From the NCBI GenBank assembly GCA_003978135.1, contig QOAL01000144.1:1-10427 (forward strand): a stretch of DNA of 10,427 nucleotides, written 5' to 3'. Position numbers and translations under genes: made by a program. This document shows, piece by piece, positions 1 through 7,581 of the stretch. Source of the stretch: Thermodesulfatator sp. Lineage in GTDB: Bacteria; Desulfobacterota; Dissulfuribacteria; Dissulfuribacterales; QOAL01. The notes below the pieces were generated by a model. That model was not told where the DNA came from, did no database searches, and saw nothing but the letters and a program-made list of their open reading frames with translations. How positions within the stretch are numbered: the first letter of the stretch is position 1; each line of letters opens with the position of its first letter.

Positions 1-70
1 GATGGCAAATGTTAACAAAAAAGAAATGCACCCGTACATGAGTTTGTTCACATTTATACCTGGGGGGCAA

Positions 71-216
71 GGAGCGGTGTGTTTCTTGAAAGATTTCACC
101 AAAGGAAGCCAGCTTTAGCCGCACTTTTGTCTGTAAGGTTGTCCATGTCTGTATCCAGATGGAGTAGGTAGCCCGCACAGCGGCTATTGGTGAATCTTGA
201 AAGAAATACCCGCTCC
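71..216. repeat. Long imperfect inverted repeat / extended hairpin
   Basis: The left arm at 71-102 begins GGAGCGG and ends TTTCACCAA. It matches the reverse complement of 187-216, which reads GGAGCGGG...TTCACCAA, with only a few mismatches and one or two gaps. Immediately inside, TAGCCGC (116-122) pairs perfectly with GCGGCTA (180-186), and further in TCCA (142-145) and TCTG (148-151) pair with CAGA (156-159) and TGGA (160-163). The whole block can therefore fold into one nested hairpin of about 146 bases. This could be a structured RNA, a MITE-like element with terminal inverted repeats, or a bidirectional terminator region. No function is assigned. Confidence 0.6.
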
Positions 217-247
217 GTATACTTCCTCTGTTTATGGCTGTGTGCTT

Positions 248-309
248 GTGGCAAAGAAATACTGTCTAACTGCTTACATGGCACTCCCGTCTGCTGGGTT
301 TTTTGCCAC
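248..309. repeat. Short inverted repeat flanking a T-run
   Basis: GTGGCAAA (248-255) is the perfect reverse complement of TTTGCCAC (302-309), with a 46-base spacer. The spacer ends in a weak CCC/GGG stem followed by six T residues on the plus strand (299-304). This might act as a weak plus-strand terminator or as an extension of the neighbouring structured region. Eight-base arms this far apart can arise by chance, so the call is tentative. Confidence 0.25.
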
Positions 310-413
310 TGGACGCATAGGGATTAAGGCTTCATACCCTCCGCCTTATACTGGGGCAGCCTTATGGCAGATAGAAATGCATTTGCACGGGTTTATTGAG
401 ACGTTACCCAGGA

Positions 414-3400
414 TCAGTTCATTTCCCTTTCGTATTCGGGGCGAAATGCAGGATAGCCCAGAAGGCTGTTGACCAGACCTGCTGCTTCCGGATTGTTGTC
501 AATGTTATATTCCTCAGGCAGTTTCAGCTGCACCAATCCCTTTCCCGGTACATTGATCTGGAGTGTTACAGGAAACTTGCCCCTGTTTGTCTTAAGAACC
601 TTTTCCAGTTCTGGAAGCACTGATACGCCTATAAGGTCATCCCTGAGTTCAATATTGATGCCTGATGTCTTCCTCTTGCACGCTTCTTCCAGCAGTTCTA
701 TCCTTTCTGCCACCACCTTGCAGCTAACATTTTCAGATGCCTTGTCTCCTTCTTTTTTCAAAAGGCCTTCTATCCACAGGGGATTGTCGCTGTCTACTAT
801 CTTGGTGGCTGTGGAGTAAATCTCGGAAAAACAGAAGATCTCCACCGATCCGTGCAGGTCTTCCAGTACCAGAAAGGCCATCTTGTCGCCCCTTTTGGTT
901 ATCTTTTCCTTTTTGCTCCTGATTACACCTGCAAGGCCGATTCTGGAGCCATCGGGCACAGAAGAGAGATTTTCAGTATTTACAGCTGCCAGCCTTTCTA
1001 TTTCTTCCCGGAACTGGTCAAGGGGATGGCCGCTTATGTAAAACCCCAGGGCAGCCTTCTCCATGGCCAGTCTTTCTATCTCAGGCCATTCTTCCTTGTC
1101 CGGAATCTTGAAGGACATGCCGCTTCCTGTATCCTTGGCAGGCATTATATCGAAGAGGCTCTTTTGGCCCATGCTCCTGTCCTTCTGCCTGGCATGGCCG
1201 AAATCTATGGCATCATCAAGTACCTCCATCAGCTGGGATCTCTTGAGGCCGAATGAATCCATGGCCCCGCATTTGATCAAGCTTTCCATGACCCTGCGGT
1301 TGACCTTCCTGAGATCCACCCTGGTTACAAAGTCCTGGAGATCCTTGAATGCTCCTCCCTCATCCCTTTCAGCAATAATGACATCTATGGCACTTGTCCC
1401 CACGTTTTTTACTGCAGCCAGGCCAAACCGGATGGCATCCCCTTCGATGGTAAAATCTGTCCAGCTGGCATTGATGTCAGGAGGAAGCACGGTGATATTG
1501 CTGGAACGGCATTCAGACAGGAATTTTACCACGCCGTCAGTGCTTCCCAGCTCGTTGGAAAGGAGAGAGGCCATGAAGGGAATACGGTAATGTGTCTTTA
1601 GCCAGGCGGTCTGATAGGAAATCAGGGCATAGGCAGCAGAATGACTTTTGTTGAACCCGTAACCTGCAAATTTGGCCATAAGGTCAAATATGGTCTCAGC
1701 CTTGTCCAGGGGGATTCCCTTTTCCCTGGCGCCCTGCATGAATCTCTCCTTCTGGGCGTCCATGACCTCAGGTATCTTTTTGCCCATGGCTCTTCTGAGC
1801 AGATCACCCTCGCCAAGGCTGTAGCCGGCAAGCTCCTGGGCAATCTTCATGACCTGTTCCTGGTAGACTATGACCCCGTAGGTCTCCTCAAGGATAGGCT
1901 CAAGCTCAGCTAGCAGGTATTCCACCTCAACTTCGCCGTGTTTTCTCCTTACAAAGTCATCAACCATGCCACTTTCCAGGGGGCCTGGCCTGTACAGGGC
2001 AACAAGGGCAATGAGATCCGTAAAGGTGGACGGCTTCATTCTCCTGATAAGATCCTTCATGCCAGAGCTTTCCAACTGGAAAATACCTGTGGTATCTCCT
2101 TCTGAAAGAAGCTTGTATGTTTGCGGGTCGTCAATGGGGATCCTGGCCAGATCTATTTTTTCTCCGTGATGTTTTTCAATGAGCTTGAGGGCGGTATCTA
2201 TGACAGTCAGGGTCTTGAGGCCCAGGAAGTCAAACTTTATAAGCCCGACCTTTTCCACGTCCTTCATATCGAACTGGGTGACAGTTTCACCTTCCTGTCC
2301 CTTGGTCAGGGGAAGGTATTCCACCATGGGCTTGTCAGATATGACAACTCCGGCAGCATGGGTCGAGGAATGCCTGGGAAGCCCTTCCAATGCCCTGGCG
2401 ATGGTCAGGAGCCTTGCCACCCGGGGATCCCTTTTCTGAAGCTTTTTTAGTTTTGGCTCCATCTCAAGGGCAGTGTCCAGGCTGATGTTCAGTCTGTCCG
2501 GGACAAGCTTTGCTATCCGGTCAACGTCAGGGTACGGCATCCCAAGACCCCTGCCCACATCCCTGATTACCGCCTTTGCCTTCATCTGCCCGAAGGTTAT
2601 GATCTGGGCAACATGATCTTCACCCCCGTACCGTTCGGTTACATAGCGGATAACCTCATCTCTTCTGGACATGCAGAAATCAACGTCTATATCAGGCAGG
2701 GATACCCTTTCGGCATTCAGAAATCGCTCGAAGAAAAGGCCGTATTTTACCGGATCGATGTCGGTAATCCTCATGGAGTAGGCCACCAGAGAACCTGCAG
2801 CCGATCCTCTTCCAGGTCCTACCGGTATGCCGTTTTCCTTGGCCCAGTTGATGAAATCCGAAACAATGAGAAAATAGGAGGCAAATCCTTTTTGCTTGAT
2901 AATATCTATTTCCTCCTGGAATCGCCGCCTGTAGATCTCTTGCCCGTCAGGATCTATGCCATCTTCCAGGAGTCTTTTTTCCAGGCCCTTTGCCGCCCGT
3001 TTTTCAAATTCCTCCTCATAGGTCAGGTCCGAATCCAACCTGAAAACCGGGAAATGGTGCCTGCCTGTTTCGATCTCCACGTGACATTTTTCAACTATTT
3101 CCCTGGTGTTTGACAAGGCCTCAGGGCACCAGGAAAAGCGCTTTGTCATCTCTTCAGGATCTGTGAAGTAGAGGCTGTCTGTGGAAAATTTCATCCGCTT
3201 GGGATCGTCAACCGTCTTTCCTGTCTGTATGCAGAGCAGAACGTCATGGGCATCTGCATCTTCCCTGTTGAGATAGTGGCAGTCATTGGTGGCAACCACG
3301 GGGATTCCCAGTTTGTCTGCCAGGGATACAAGTGCCCTGTTGACTTCTGTCTGTTCCGGTATGCCGTTTTCCTGTAGCTCCAGGTAGAATCTGTCCTTGA

Positions 3401-3899
3401 AGATGCTGGCATATGTCTCAGCCAGGGATGTGGCAGCTTTCTCATCTCCGTGGAGGCAGGCATGGGCAACTTCTCCGTGGAGGCAGGCAGACAGGGCGAT
3501 AAGTCCCTGGTTGAACTGTTCCAGAAGCTCCTTGTCCACCCTGGGCTTATAGTAAAAGCCCTCGAAGTTGGCCAGGGTCACGAGCTTCAAAAGGTTTTTA
3601 TAACCGGTGTTATTCATGGCAAGAAGCACAAGGTGAAAGGCTGCCTGGCTCTGGCTCCTGGCACTTCTGTCTGTCCTGTGTTTGGGCGCCACGTAAAGCT
3701 CGCAACCTATAAGGGGCTTTATACCAGCCTGCAGTGCCTGCTGGTAAAACTTGAGTGCCCCGTACATATTGCCGTGGTCAGTGATGGCCAGGGCATCATA
3801 ACCATATTCCCTTGCCTTGGGAAAAAGGTCCTTCAGCCTGATCGCCCCGTCGAGAAGGCTGTATTCTGTATGAAGGTGAAGATGGGTAAAGTCAGACAT
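414..3899 (-). CDS. dnaE: DNA polymerase III subunit alpha (DnaE)
   Basis: Catalytic subunit of the replicative DNA polymerase, extending DNA at the fork in complex with the beta clamp and clamp loader. Numbering from the ATG at 3899 (1161 residues; E. coli DnaE has 1160). An N-terminal PHP domain carries HLHT (H8, H10), TDHG (D41, H42), GCE (E67), H89 and NDCH (D206, H208), apparently a complete metal-ligand set. The C-family polymerase core has GPGRGSAAGS (from 362), the catalytic aspartates of PDIDVDF (D405, D407) and the third in KFDFLGLKTL (D557), then AGYGFNKSHSAAYA. QKSLF at 912-916 fits the internal clamp-binding motif. An OB-fold (about 985-1070) and a C-terminal domain follow. An upstream in-frame TTG at 3914 would add five residues and overlap guaA; I prefer the ATG because SDFTHLHLHT is the usual DnaE beginning and GGGA lies just upstream. 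The guaA stop is one base away, implying translational coupling. No intein or frameshift seen. Confidence 0.97.
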   Translation of the reverse strand: MSDFTHLHLHTEYSLLDGAIRLKDLFPKAREYGYDALAITDHGNMYGALKFYQQALQAGIKPLIGCELYVAPKHRTDRSARSQSQAAFHLVLLAMNNTGYKNLLKLVTLANFEGFYYKPRVDKELLEQFNQGLIALSACLHGEVAHACLHGDEKAATSLAETYASIFKDRFYLELQENGIPEQTEVNRALVSLADKLGIPVVATNDCHYLNREDADAHDVLLCIQTGKTVDDPKRMKFSTDSLYFTDPEEMTKRFSWCPEALSNTREIVEKCHVEIETGRHHFPVFRLDSDLTYEEEFEKRAAKGLEKRLLEDGIDPDGQEIYRRRFQEEIDIIKQKGFASYFLIVSDFINWAKENGIPVGPGRGSAAGSLVAYSMRITDIDPVKYGLFFERFLNAERVSLPDIDVDFCMSRRDEVIRYVTERYGGEDHVAQIITFGQMKAKAVIRDVGRGLGMPYPDVDRIAKLVPDRLNISLDTALEMEPKLKKLQKRDPRVARLLTIARALEGLPRHSSTHAAGVVISDKPMVEYLPLTKGQEGETVTQFDMKDVEKVGLIKFDFLGLKTLTVIDTALKLIEKHHGEKIDLARIPIDDPQTYKLLSEGDTTGIFQLESSGMKDLIRRMKPSTFTDLIALVALYRPGPLESGMVDDFVRRKHGEVEVEYLLAELEPILEETYGVIVYQEQVMKIAQELAGYSLGEGDLLRRAMGKKIPEVMDAQKERFMQGAREKGIPLDKAETIFDLMAKFAGYGFNKSHSAAYALISYQTAWLKTHYRIPFMASLLSNELGSTDGVVKFLSECRSSNITVLPPDINASWTDFTIEGDAIRFGLAAVKNVGTSAIDVIIAERDEGGAFKDLQDFVTRVDLRKVNRRVMESLIKCGAMDSFGLKRSQLMEVLDDAIDFGHARQKDRSMGQKSLFDIMPAKDTGSGMSFKIPDKEEWPEIERLAMEKAALGFYISGHPLDQFREEIERLAAVNTENLSSVPDGSRIGLAGVIRSKKEKITKRGDKMAFLVLEDLHGSVEIFCFSEIYSTATKIVDSDNPLWIEGLLKKEGDKASENVSCKVVAERIELLEEACKRKTSGINIELRDDLIGVSVLPELEKVLKTNRGKFPVTLQINVPGKGLVQLKLPEEYNIDNNPEAAGLVNSLLGYPAFRPEYEREMN
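3445..3489. repeat. 18-base direct repeat inside dnaE
   Basis: The same 18 bases (TCTCCGTGGAGGCAGGCA) occur at 3445-3462 and 3472-3489, spaced exactly 27 bases (nine codons) apart and in frame. In the protein this gives ACLHGEVAH followed by ACLHGDEKA in the PHP domain (around residues 138-155 from the ATG). The reading frame is intact and the length of DnaE is normal, so this is either a small in-frame duplication or gene conversion that the family tolerates, or coincidental reuse of codons. Confidence 0.7.
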
Positions 3900-3900
3900 T

Positions 3901-5454
3901 TTATTCCCACTCAATGGTAGCCGGCGGCTTGGAGCTTATGTCATAGCATACCCGGTTTACCCCCTTGACTTCGTTAATGATCCGGTTAGACATTCTGCCA
4001 AGGAGATCATAGGGAAGCTTTGACCAGTCTGCGGTCATGGCATCAAGGCTGTCCACCACACGGATGGCAACAACATGATCATAGGTCCTTTCATCTCCCA
4101 TGACGCCCACAGTCCGGACAGGAAGGAGCACGGCAAATGCCTGCCATACCTTCCAGTACCAGTCAGATGCCTTCATCTCCTCCAGAACTATTGCATCAGC
4201 CTCCCTCAAGATGGAAAGACGGAGCCTGGTTACCTCCCCGAGCACCCTGATGGCCAGCCCCGGCCCTGGAAAGGGATGCCTGTTTACCAGCTCATAGGGC
4301 ATGCCCAGTTCTTCGGCCACCTTTCTGACCTCATCCTTGAAAAGCTCCCTGAGAGGCTCTATGAGTTCAAGCTTCATCACCTCTGGAAGCCCCCCCACGT
4401 TATGATGGCTTTTTATTGTGGCAGACGGTCCCTTGAAGGATACGCTTTCTATTACATCTGGATACAGGGTTCCCTGGGCCAGGAAATCCACCTGGTCTAT
4501 TTTGGAGGCCTCTTCCTCGAACACCTTTATGAATTCCCTGCCAATGATCTTTCTCTTTTCTTCAGGGTCTGCCACTCCCTTGAGCTTTGAAAGGAAGCGT
4601 TCTTCAGCATCAACGTAACGGACATTCAATTGAAACTGTTTGAGGAATGCCAGGACCACCTGGGCCTCGTTTTTCCTGAGGAGCCCGTTGTTTACAAATA
4701 TACACGTGAGATTGCTGCCAATAGCCCTGTTGATAAGGAGTGCAGTAACAGTGGAATCCACGCCGCCTGAAAGGGCACATATTACCTTTCTGTCCCCGGC
4801 CCTGGCCCTTATATCCTCTACCGTTGAAGAAACAAAGGAGCGCATGTTCCAGTCTGGTTTGCAGGAACATACCCTGAAAAGGAAGTTTGAAAGCACGTCT
4901 CTGCCAATTTCCGTGTGGGCAACTTCGGGATGGAACTGGACGCCGTAAATGGGCCTGGTTTCATGGGCCATGGCCGCCACAGGACAGGATGCACTGTGGG
5001 CTATTACCCTAAAGCCGGGAGCAAGTTCTTCCACCCGATCACCGTGACTCATCCATACCTGATGGCCAATTGCCTTGTCTGCAAGGCCATGGAAAAGTTC
5101 ATTGGGATCGTCTATTATGAGCTTGGCATGTCCATATTCCCTGTGGTCACTCTTTTCAACCCTGCCCCCAAAGAGCATTGTGGTGAACTGCATGCCATAG
5201 CAAATGCCGAGTATGGGTATCCCAAGCTCAAAGATTTCCCTGGAAATGGCAGGCGCATCCTCGTCATATACACTGGCAGGCCCGCCTGAAAGTATGATTC
5301 CCTTGGGGGACATTGCCTTGATGTCAGCGATACTTATATTAAAGGGATGAATTTCACAATAAACTTGGACCTCCCTGACCCGCCTTGCAATTAGCTGGGT
5401 AGTCTGGGAACCAAAGTCAAGGACCAGGACATTCTGCAATGGTGATCGGCTCAT
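3901..5454 (-). CDS. guaA: GMP synthase (glutamine-hydrolysing)
   Basis: Converts XMP, ATP and glutamine to GMP, AMP and glutamate in the last step of guanine nucleotide synthesis; cytosolic dimer. At 517 residues it is close to E. coli GuaA (525). The N-terminal class I glutamine amidotransferase domain (about 8-195) has the nucleophile C85 in GICYGMQ and the H175/E177 pair in GVQFHPEV, completing the triad. The ATP pyrophosphatase domain starts near 210 with the P-loop ALSGGVDST (SGGVDS at 229-234). The C-terminal dimerisation domain (from about 395) includes [13 protein letters not shown] and ends with the highly typical [10 protein letters not shown]. The ATG at 5454 has a good Shine-Dalgarno AGAGGT four bases upstream. 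It is the first gene of an apparent guaA-dnaE unit, one base before dnaE. All key residues are present; nothing looks degraded. Confidence 0.98.
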   Translation of the reverse strand: MSRSPLQNVLVLDFGSQTTQLIARRVREVQVYCEIHPFNISIADIKAMSPKGIILSGGPASVYDEDAPAISREIFELGIPILGICYGMQFTTMLFGGRVEKSDHREYGHAKLIIDDPNELFHGLADKAIGHQVWMSHGDRVEELAPGFRVIAHSASCPVAAMAHETRPIYGVQFHPEVAHTEIGRDVLSNFLFRVCSCKPDWNMRSFVSSTVEDIRARAGDRKVICALSGGVDSTVTALLINRAIGSNLTCIFVNNGLLRKNEAQVVLAFLKQFQLNVRYVDAEERFLSKLKGVADPEEKRKIIGREFIKVFEEEASKIDQVDFLAQGTLYPDVIESVSFKGPSATIKSHHNVGGLPEVMKLELIEPLRELFKDEVRKVAEELGMPYELVNRHPFPGPGLAIRVLGEVTRLRLSILREADAIVLEEMKASDWYWKVWQAFAVLLPVRTVGVMGDERTYDHVVAIRVVDSLDAMTADWSKLPYDLLGRMSNRIINEVKGVNRVCYDISSKPPATIEWE

Positions 5455-5458
5455 CTGT

Positions 5459-5464
5459 ACCTCT
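5459..5464 (-). promoter_or_regulatory. Ribosome binding site of guaA
   Basis: On the minus strand AGAGGT lies four bases before the ATG at 5454. It supports that start and argues that guaA is the first cistron of the guaA-dnaE unit. Confidence 0.75.
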
Positions 5465-5540
5465 TTTGACTGTAATGGTTAAATTTTTGTTGGGGTTTTA
5501 GATTGCCTCCCGCAGCGGCTGTTGATAGCAGGCGGATTGG

Positions 5541-5554
5541 GTCTGGTGCCAGAC
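5541..5554. promoter_or_regulatory. Palindrome, possible operator
   Basis: GTCTGG (5541-5546) and CCAGAC (5549-5554) are perfect inverted repeats separated by TG. The location between two divergent genes, upstream of both starts, is where a dimeric repressor site would be expected. No regulator is identified and no second copy was found nearby, so this remains a candidate only. Confidence 0.3.
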
Positions 5555-5576
5555 TGGGAATCTGTCTGCTTTCGGC

Positions 5577-7571
5577 ATGATATTTGCCGCAAATTTTACC
5601 GGAATTATGGTAACGGAAAACATGGAAAATAAAAAGTCCATAAAGTTGAGAAGAAATTTGGCCTGTGGTAAATTTAACGCCATGGATAAAAAGGGAGAAT
5701 ATCCGAAGGATCCGGATTCTCAAAATAAAAAAGAAACCAGGGAAAAGGCGCTTGACGAGGAAGCCAAGGGAAAAGTCTCTTCCGTGCCTGGAAAATTCCA
5801 GGCAGCCGGTGACGACGATACTGAAAAACATTCCTTCCCGTCTCAAAAAAACCTGGAAAAAGAAATTAGCGACTACCTGACCAAGAAGTACGGCGGTCGA
5901 GTAAAGGTCATTTCTCAGATGGTTTTTCCCAAGCAGGTAAGTCCGGAAGATTCTGATATTACCCAGGGCAGTGGTAGTAAAAAAGACAAGTCATTCTGTT
6001 TCGACATAATGCCTGAGGAACTTGAGGCATATCTGGATGAATACGTTGTCAAACAGGACGCTGCCAAGGCAGTCCTTGCCACCAAGATCTGCACCCATTT
6101 CAAAAAAATTTCCTATATTGAAAAACGCGGCAAAAACCGGCTGCCAGTAGGAAACATCAAGAACAATATTATCCTAATAGGTCCTACGGGAGTGGGTAAG
6201 ACCTATCTTATAAAGCTTATCGCCGCCAAGCTGGGTGTGCCCTTTGTCAAGGGGGATGCCACCAAGTTCAGCGAAACAGGCTATGTGGGCGGTGACGTGG
6301 AAGACCTGGTCAGGGATCTTGTCAAGGAGGCTGATGGAGATATTGAACGGGCCCAGTACGGCATTATCTACATCGATGAAATAGACAAGATTGCTTCCGC
6401 CCAGGGATTAAAGGGGCCGGATGTTTCAAGGGCAGGAGTACAGAGGGCGCTTCTGAAGCCCCTTGAAGAAACAGAGGTTGACCTTAAGACTCCCCATGAT
6501 CCCATTTCCCAGCTGGAGGCCATAGAGCATTTCAGAAAGACCGGCAAGAGAATGCAGAAGACTATAAATACCAGGAACATCTTGTTTATAGTCAGTGGTG
6601 CTTTCTCCGGTCTGGCGGATATTATCAAAAAAAGGCTTTCTTCCCAGGGCATCGGTTTTGGAGCCGATGTGGACCTAAAAGAGGACAAGGAATGGCTTAA
6701 GAATGTCAAGCCCCAGGATCTGGTGGAATTTGGCTTTGAGAATGAATTTATCGGAAGGCTGCCTGTCATAGCAGTTCTGGAAGAGCTTTCCCAGGACGAT
6801 CTTTTTGAAATCCTAAGAAATCCCAAGAGCCCGGTAATAGTCAGCAAGAAACAGGATTTCAGGGCCTATGGAATAGATCTCAAGTTCGAGGAGGATGCAC
6901 TCAGGCTGCTGGCAAGCCAAGCGTTCCAGGAAAGGACCGGTGCCAGGGCATTGGTAAGTGTCATGGAAAGGGCACTTATGCCCTTTGAGAAAAAACTTCC
7001 ATCATCTGGAATAGACTACCTCGTAGTAACTAAAAACATCATCGAAGACCCCGAGGCGGAGCTTGAAAAACTTCTTCAAGATCCAGAACTTCCCAAGAGA
7101 AAACACCACTATGAGGCATTTCTCCACAACGAAAAACAGCAGATCATGGCTGGTCTCAGCCTGGAAATGCTTCCTGAATGGGAAAACCAGGGCACGGAGC
7201 TGAATGATCTTAGAAAGGAGCTCATTGCTCACCTTTGTCTCAAGGACGATCTGTCTGTGGAAGAGGCTGCTGCCAACGTGCTGTTCTGGATACAGCAGAT
7301 CAAGAGTTATGAAGCATCCTTTTTTAACAGGTGTGAAATAGAGATAACATTTGATGACAGTGCCATTGACAGGATCCTCGATGCATGCAGGTCTGATCCC
7401 TCCAGCCTGTATGTTCACTGTGAGCGTCTATCCAGTATTCTTGAATACGGCCTCACCCTTATAAGGGAAAAGACAGGTCAGGAGCATTTCAATGTACCTT
7501 CTGATGCGGTTGAAAACCCGGAGCTCTTTATTAACCGCTTGATCCGTATCTGCTACGAGTCGGAAAAGTAG
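5577..7571 (+). CDS. ClpX-like AAA+ ATPase lacking the zinc-binding domain
   Basis: Probable ATP-driven protein unfoldase or remodeller of the ClpX branch. Numbering from the ATG at 5577 (664 residues; ordinary ClpX is about 420). Residues 1-140 are a Lys/Glu-rich, probably disordered leader without the ClpX C4 zinc finger. The ClpX-type core begins near 147 (ELEAYLDEYVVKQDAAKAVL). It has Walker A GPTGVGKT (202-209), the pore-1 loop GYVG (235-238), Walker B IIYIDEID (263-270), an Arg finger region NEFIGRLP (389-396) and sensor-2 GARAL (455-459). IGFG (359-362) corresponds to the ClpX loop that docks on ClpP. The pore-2 and RKH-loop regions differ from ClpX. After the small domain, residues about 500-664 form an extra helical extension whose part from 587 (CEIEITFDDSAIDRIL) resembles another small-domain-like module. 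The true start is uncertain: in-frame ATGs at 5607, 5622 and 5682 are possible and none has a strong Shine-Dalgarno. Ten bases upstream of the pseudo-receiver gene, likely the same operon. Family assignment is firm; substrate and ClpP use are inferred. Confidence 0.88.
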   Translation: MIFAANFTGIMVTENMENKKSIKLRRNLACGKFNAMDKKGEYPKDPDSQNKKETREKALDEEAKGKVSSVPGKFQAAGDDDTEKHSFPSQKNLEKEISDYLTKKYGGRVKVISQMVFPKQVSPEDSDITQGSGSKKDKSFCFDIMPEELEAYLDEYVVKQDAAKAVLATKICTHFKKISYIEKRGKNRLPVGNIKNNIILIGPTGVGKTYLIKLIAAKLGVPFVKGDATKFSETGYVGGDVEDLVRDLVKEADGDIERAQYGIIYIDEIDKIASAQGLKGPDVSRAGVQRALLKPLEETEVDLKTPHDPISQLEAIEHFRKTGKRMQKTINTRNILFIVSGAFSGLADIIKKRLSSQGIGFGADVDLKEDKEWLKNVKPQDLVEFGFENEFIGRLPVIAVLEELSQDDLFEILRNPKSPVIVSKKQDFRAYGIDLKFEEDALRLLASQAFQERTGARALVSVMERALMPFEKKLPSSGIDYLVVTKNIIEDPEAELEKLLQDPELPKRKHHYEAFLHNEKQQIMAGLSLEMLPEWENQGTELNDLRKELIAHLCLKDDLSVEEAAANVLFWIQQIKSYEASFFNRCEIEITFDDSAIDRILDACRSDPSSLYVHCERLSSILEYGLTLIREKTGQEHFNVPSDAVENPELFINRLIRICYESEK

Positions 7572-7574
7572 GAG
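7570..7574 (+). promoter_or_regulatory. Ribosome binding site of the receiver gene
   Basis: AGGAG overlaps the TAG stop of the ClpX-like gene and lies seven bases before the ATG at 7582, fixing that start and suggesting coupled translation of the two genes. Confidence 0.75.
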
Positions 7575-7581
7575 AAAATCC

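Larger units (their letters stand above)
1..413. other. Non-coding region downstream of dnaE
   Basis: I see no convincing gene here. The short open frames on both strands have no recognisable family features, no good ribosome binding site, and compositions typical of chance frames; one of them runs into the dnaE end in the wrong frame. No tRNA-like cloverleaf or Rho-independent terminator with a clean GC stem and T-run was recognised for dnaE. The region does contain a long imperfect inverted repeat (71-216) and a shorter one (248-309), described separately. It may be a 3' untranslated and intergenic stretch carrying a structured RNA or a decayed small mobile element. Confidence 0.6.
5455..5576. 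other. Divergent intergenic region (guaA / ClpX-like gene)
   Basis: This 122-base gap must hold the promoters for both divergent units, unless the ClpX-like gene starts further downstream than its longest frame. I could not pick a sigma-70 or sigma-54 promoter with confidence on either strand. An AT-rich stretch lies at 5463-5505. The 14-base near-palindrome at 5541-5554 is annotated separately. A second hairpin, CGGCA (5573-5577) with TGCCG (5585-5589), covers the first possible ATG of the plus-strand gene. Confidence 0.5.

Noticed and set aside
96..284. 62-codon minus-strand open frame downstream of dnaE
   Set aside because: No family resemblance, and most of its length is the nested inverted repeat, which is better explained as structure.
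197..472. 91-codon plus-strand open frame overlapping the dnaE 3' end
   Set aside because: No recognisable domain, convergent overlap with dnaE, and part of it lies in the inverted-repeat region.
1063..1590. 175-codon plus-strand open frame
   Set aside because: It lies entirely antisense to well-conserved dnaE sequence and has a low-complexity Ser/Leu/Pro composition typical of a shadow frame.
2613..3113. 166-codon plus-strand open frame opposite dnaE
   Set aside because: Antisense to the conserved polymerase core; no family features or ribosome binding site.
4075..4590. 171-codon plus-strand open frame opposite guaA
   Set aside because: Antisense to the GuaA ATP pyrophosphatase and dimerisation domains, which are clearly the coding strand.
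5451..5846. 131-codon minus-strand open frame upstream of guaA
   Set aside because: Overlaps the ClpX-like leader on the other strand and the divergent control region; Phe-rich sequence mirrors the Lys-rich codons opposite.
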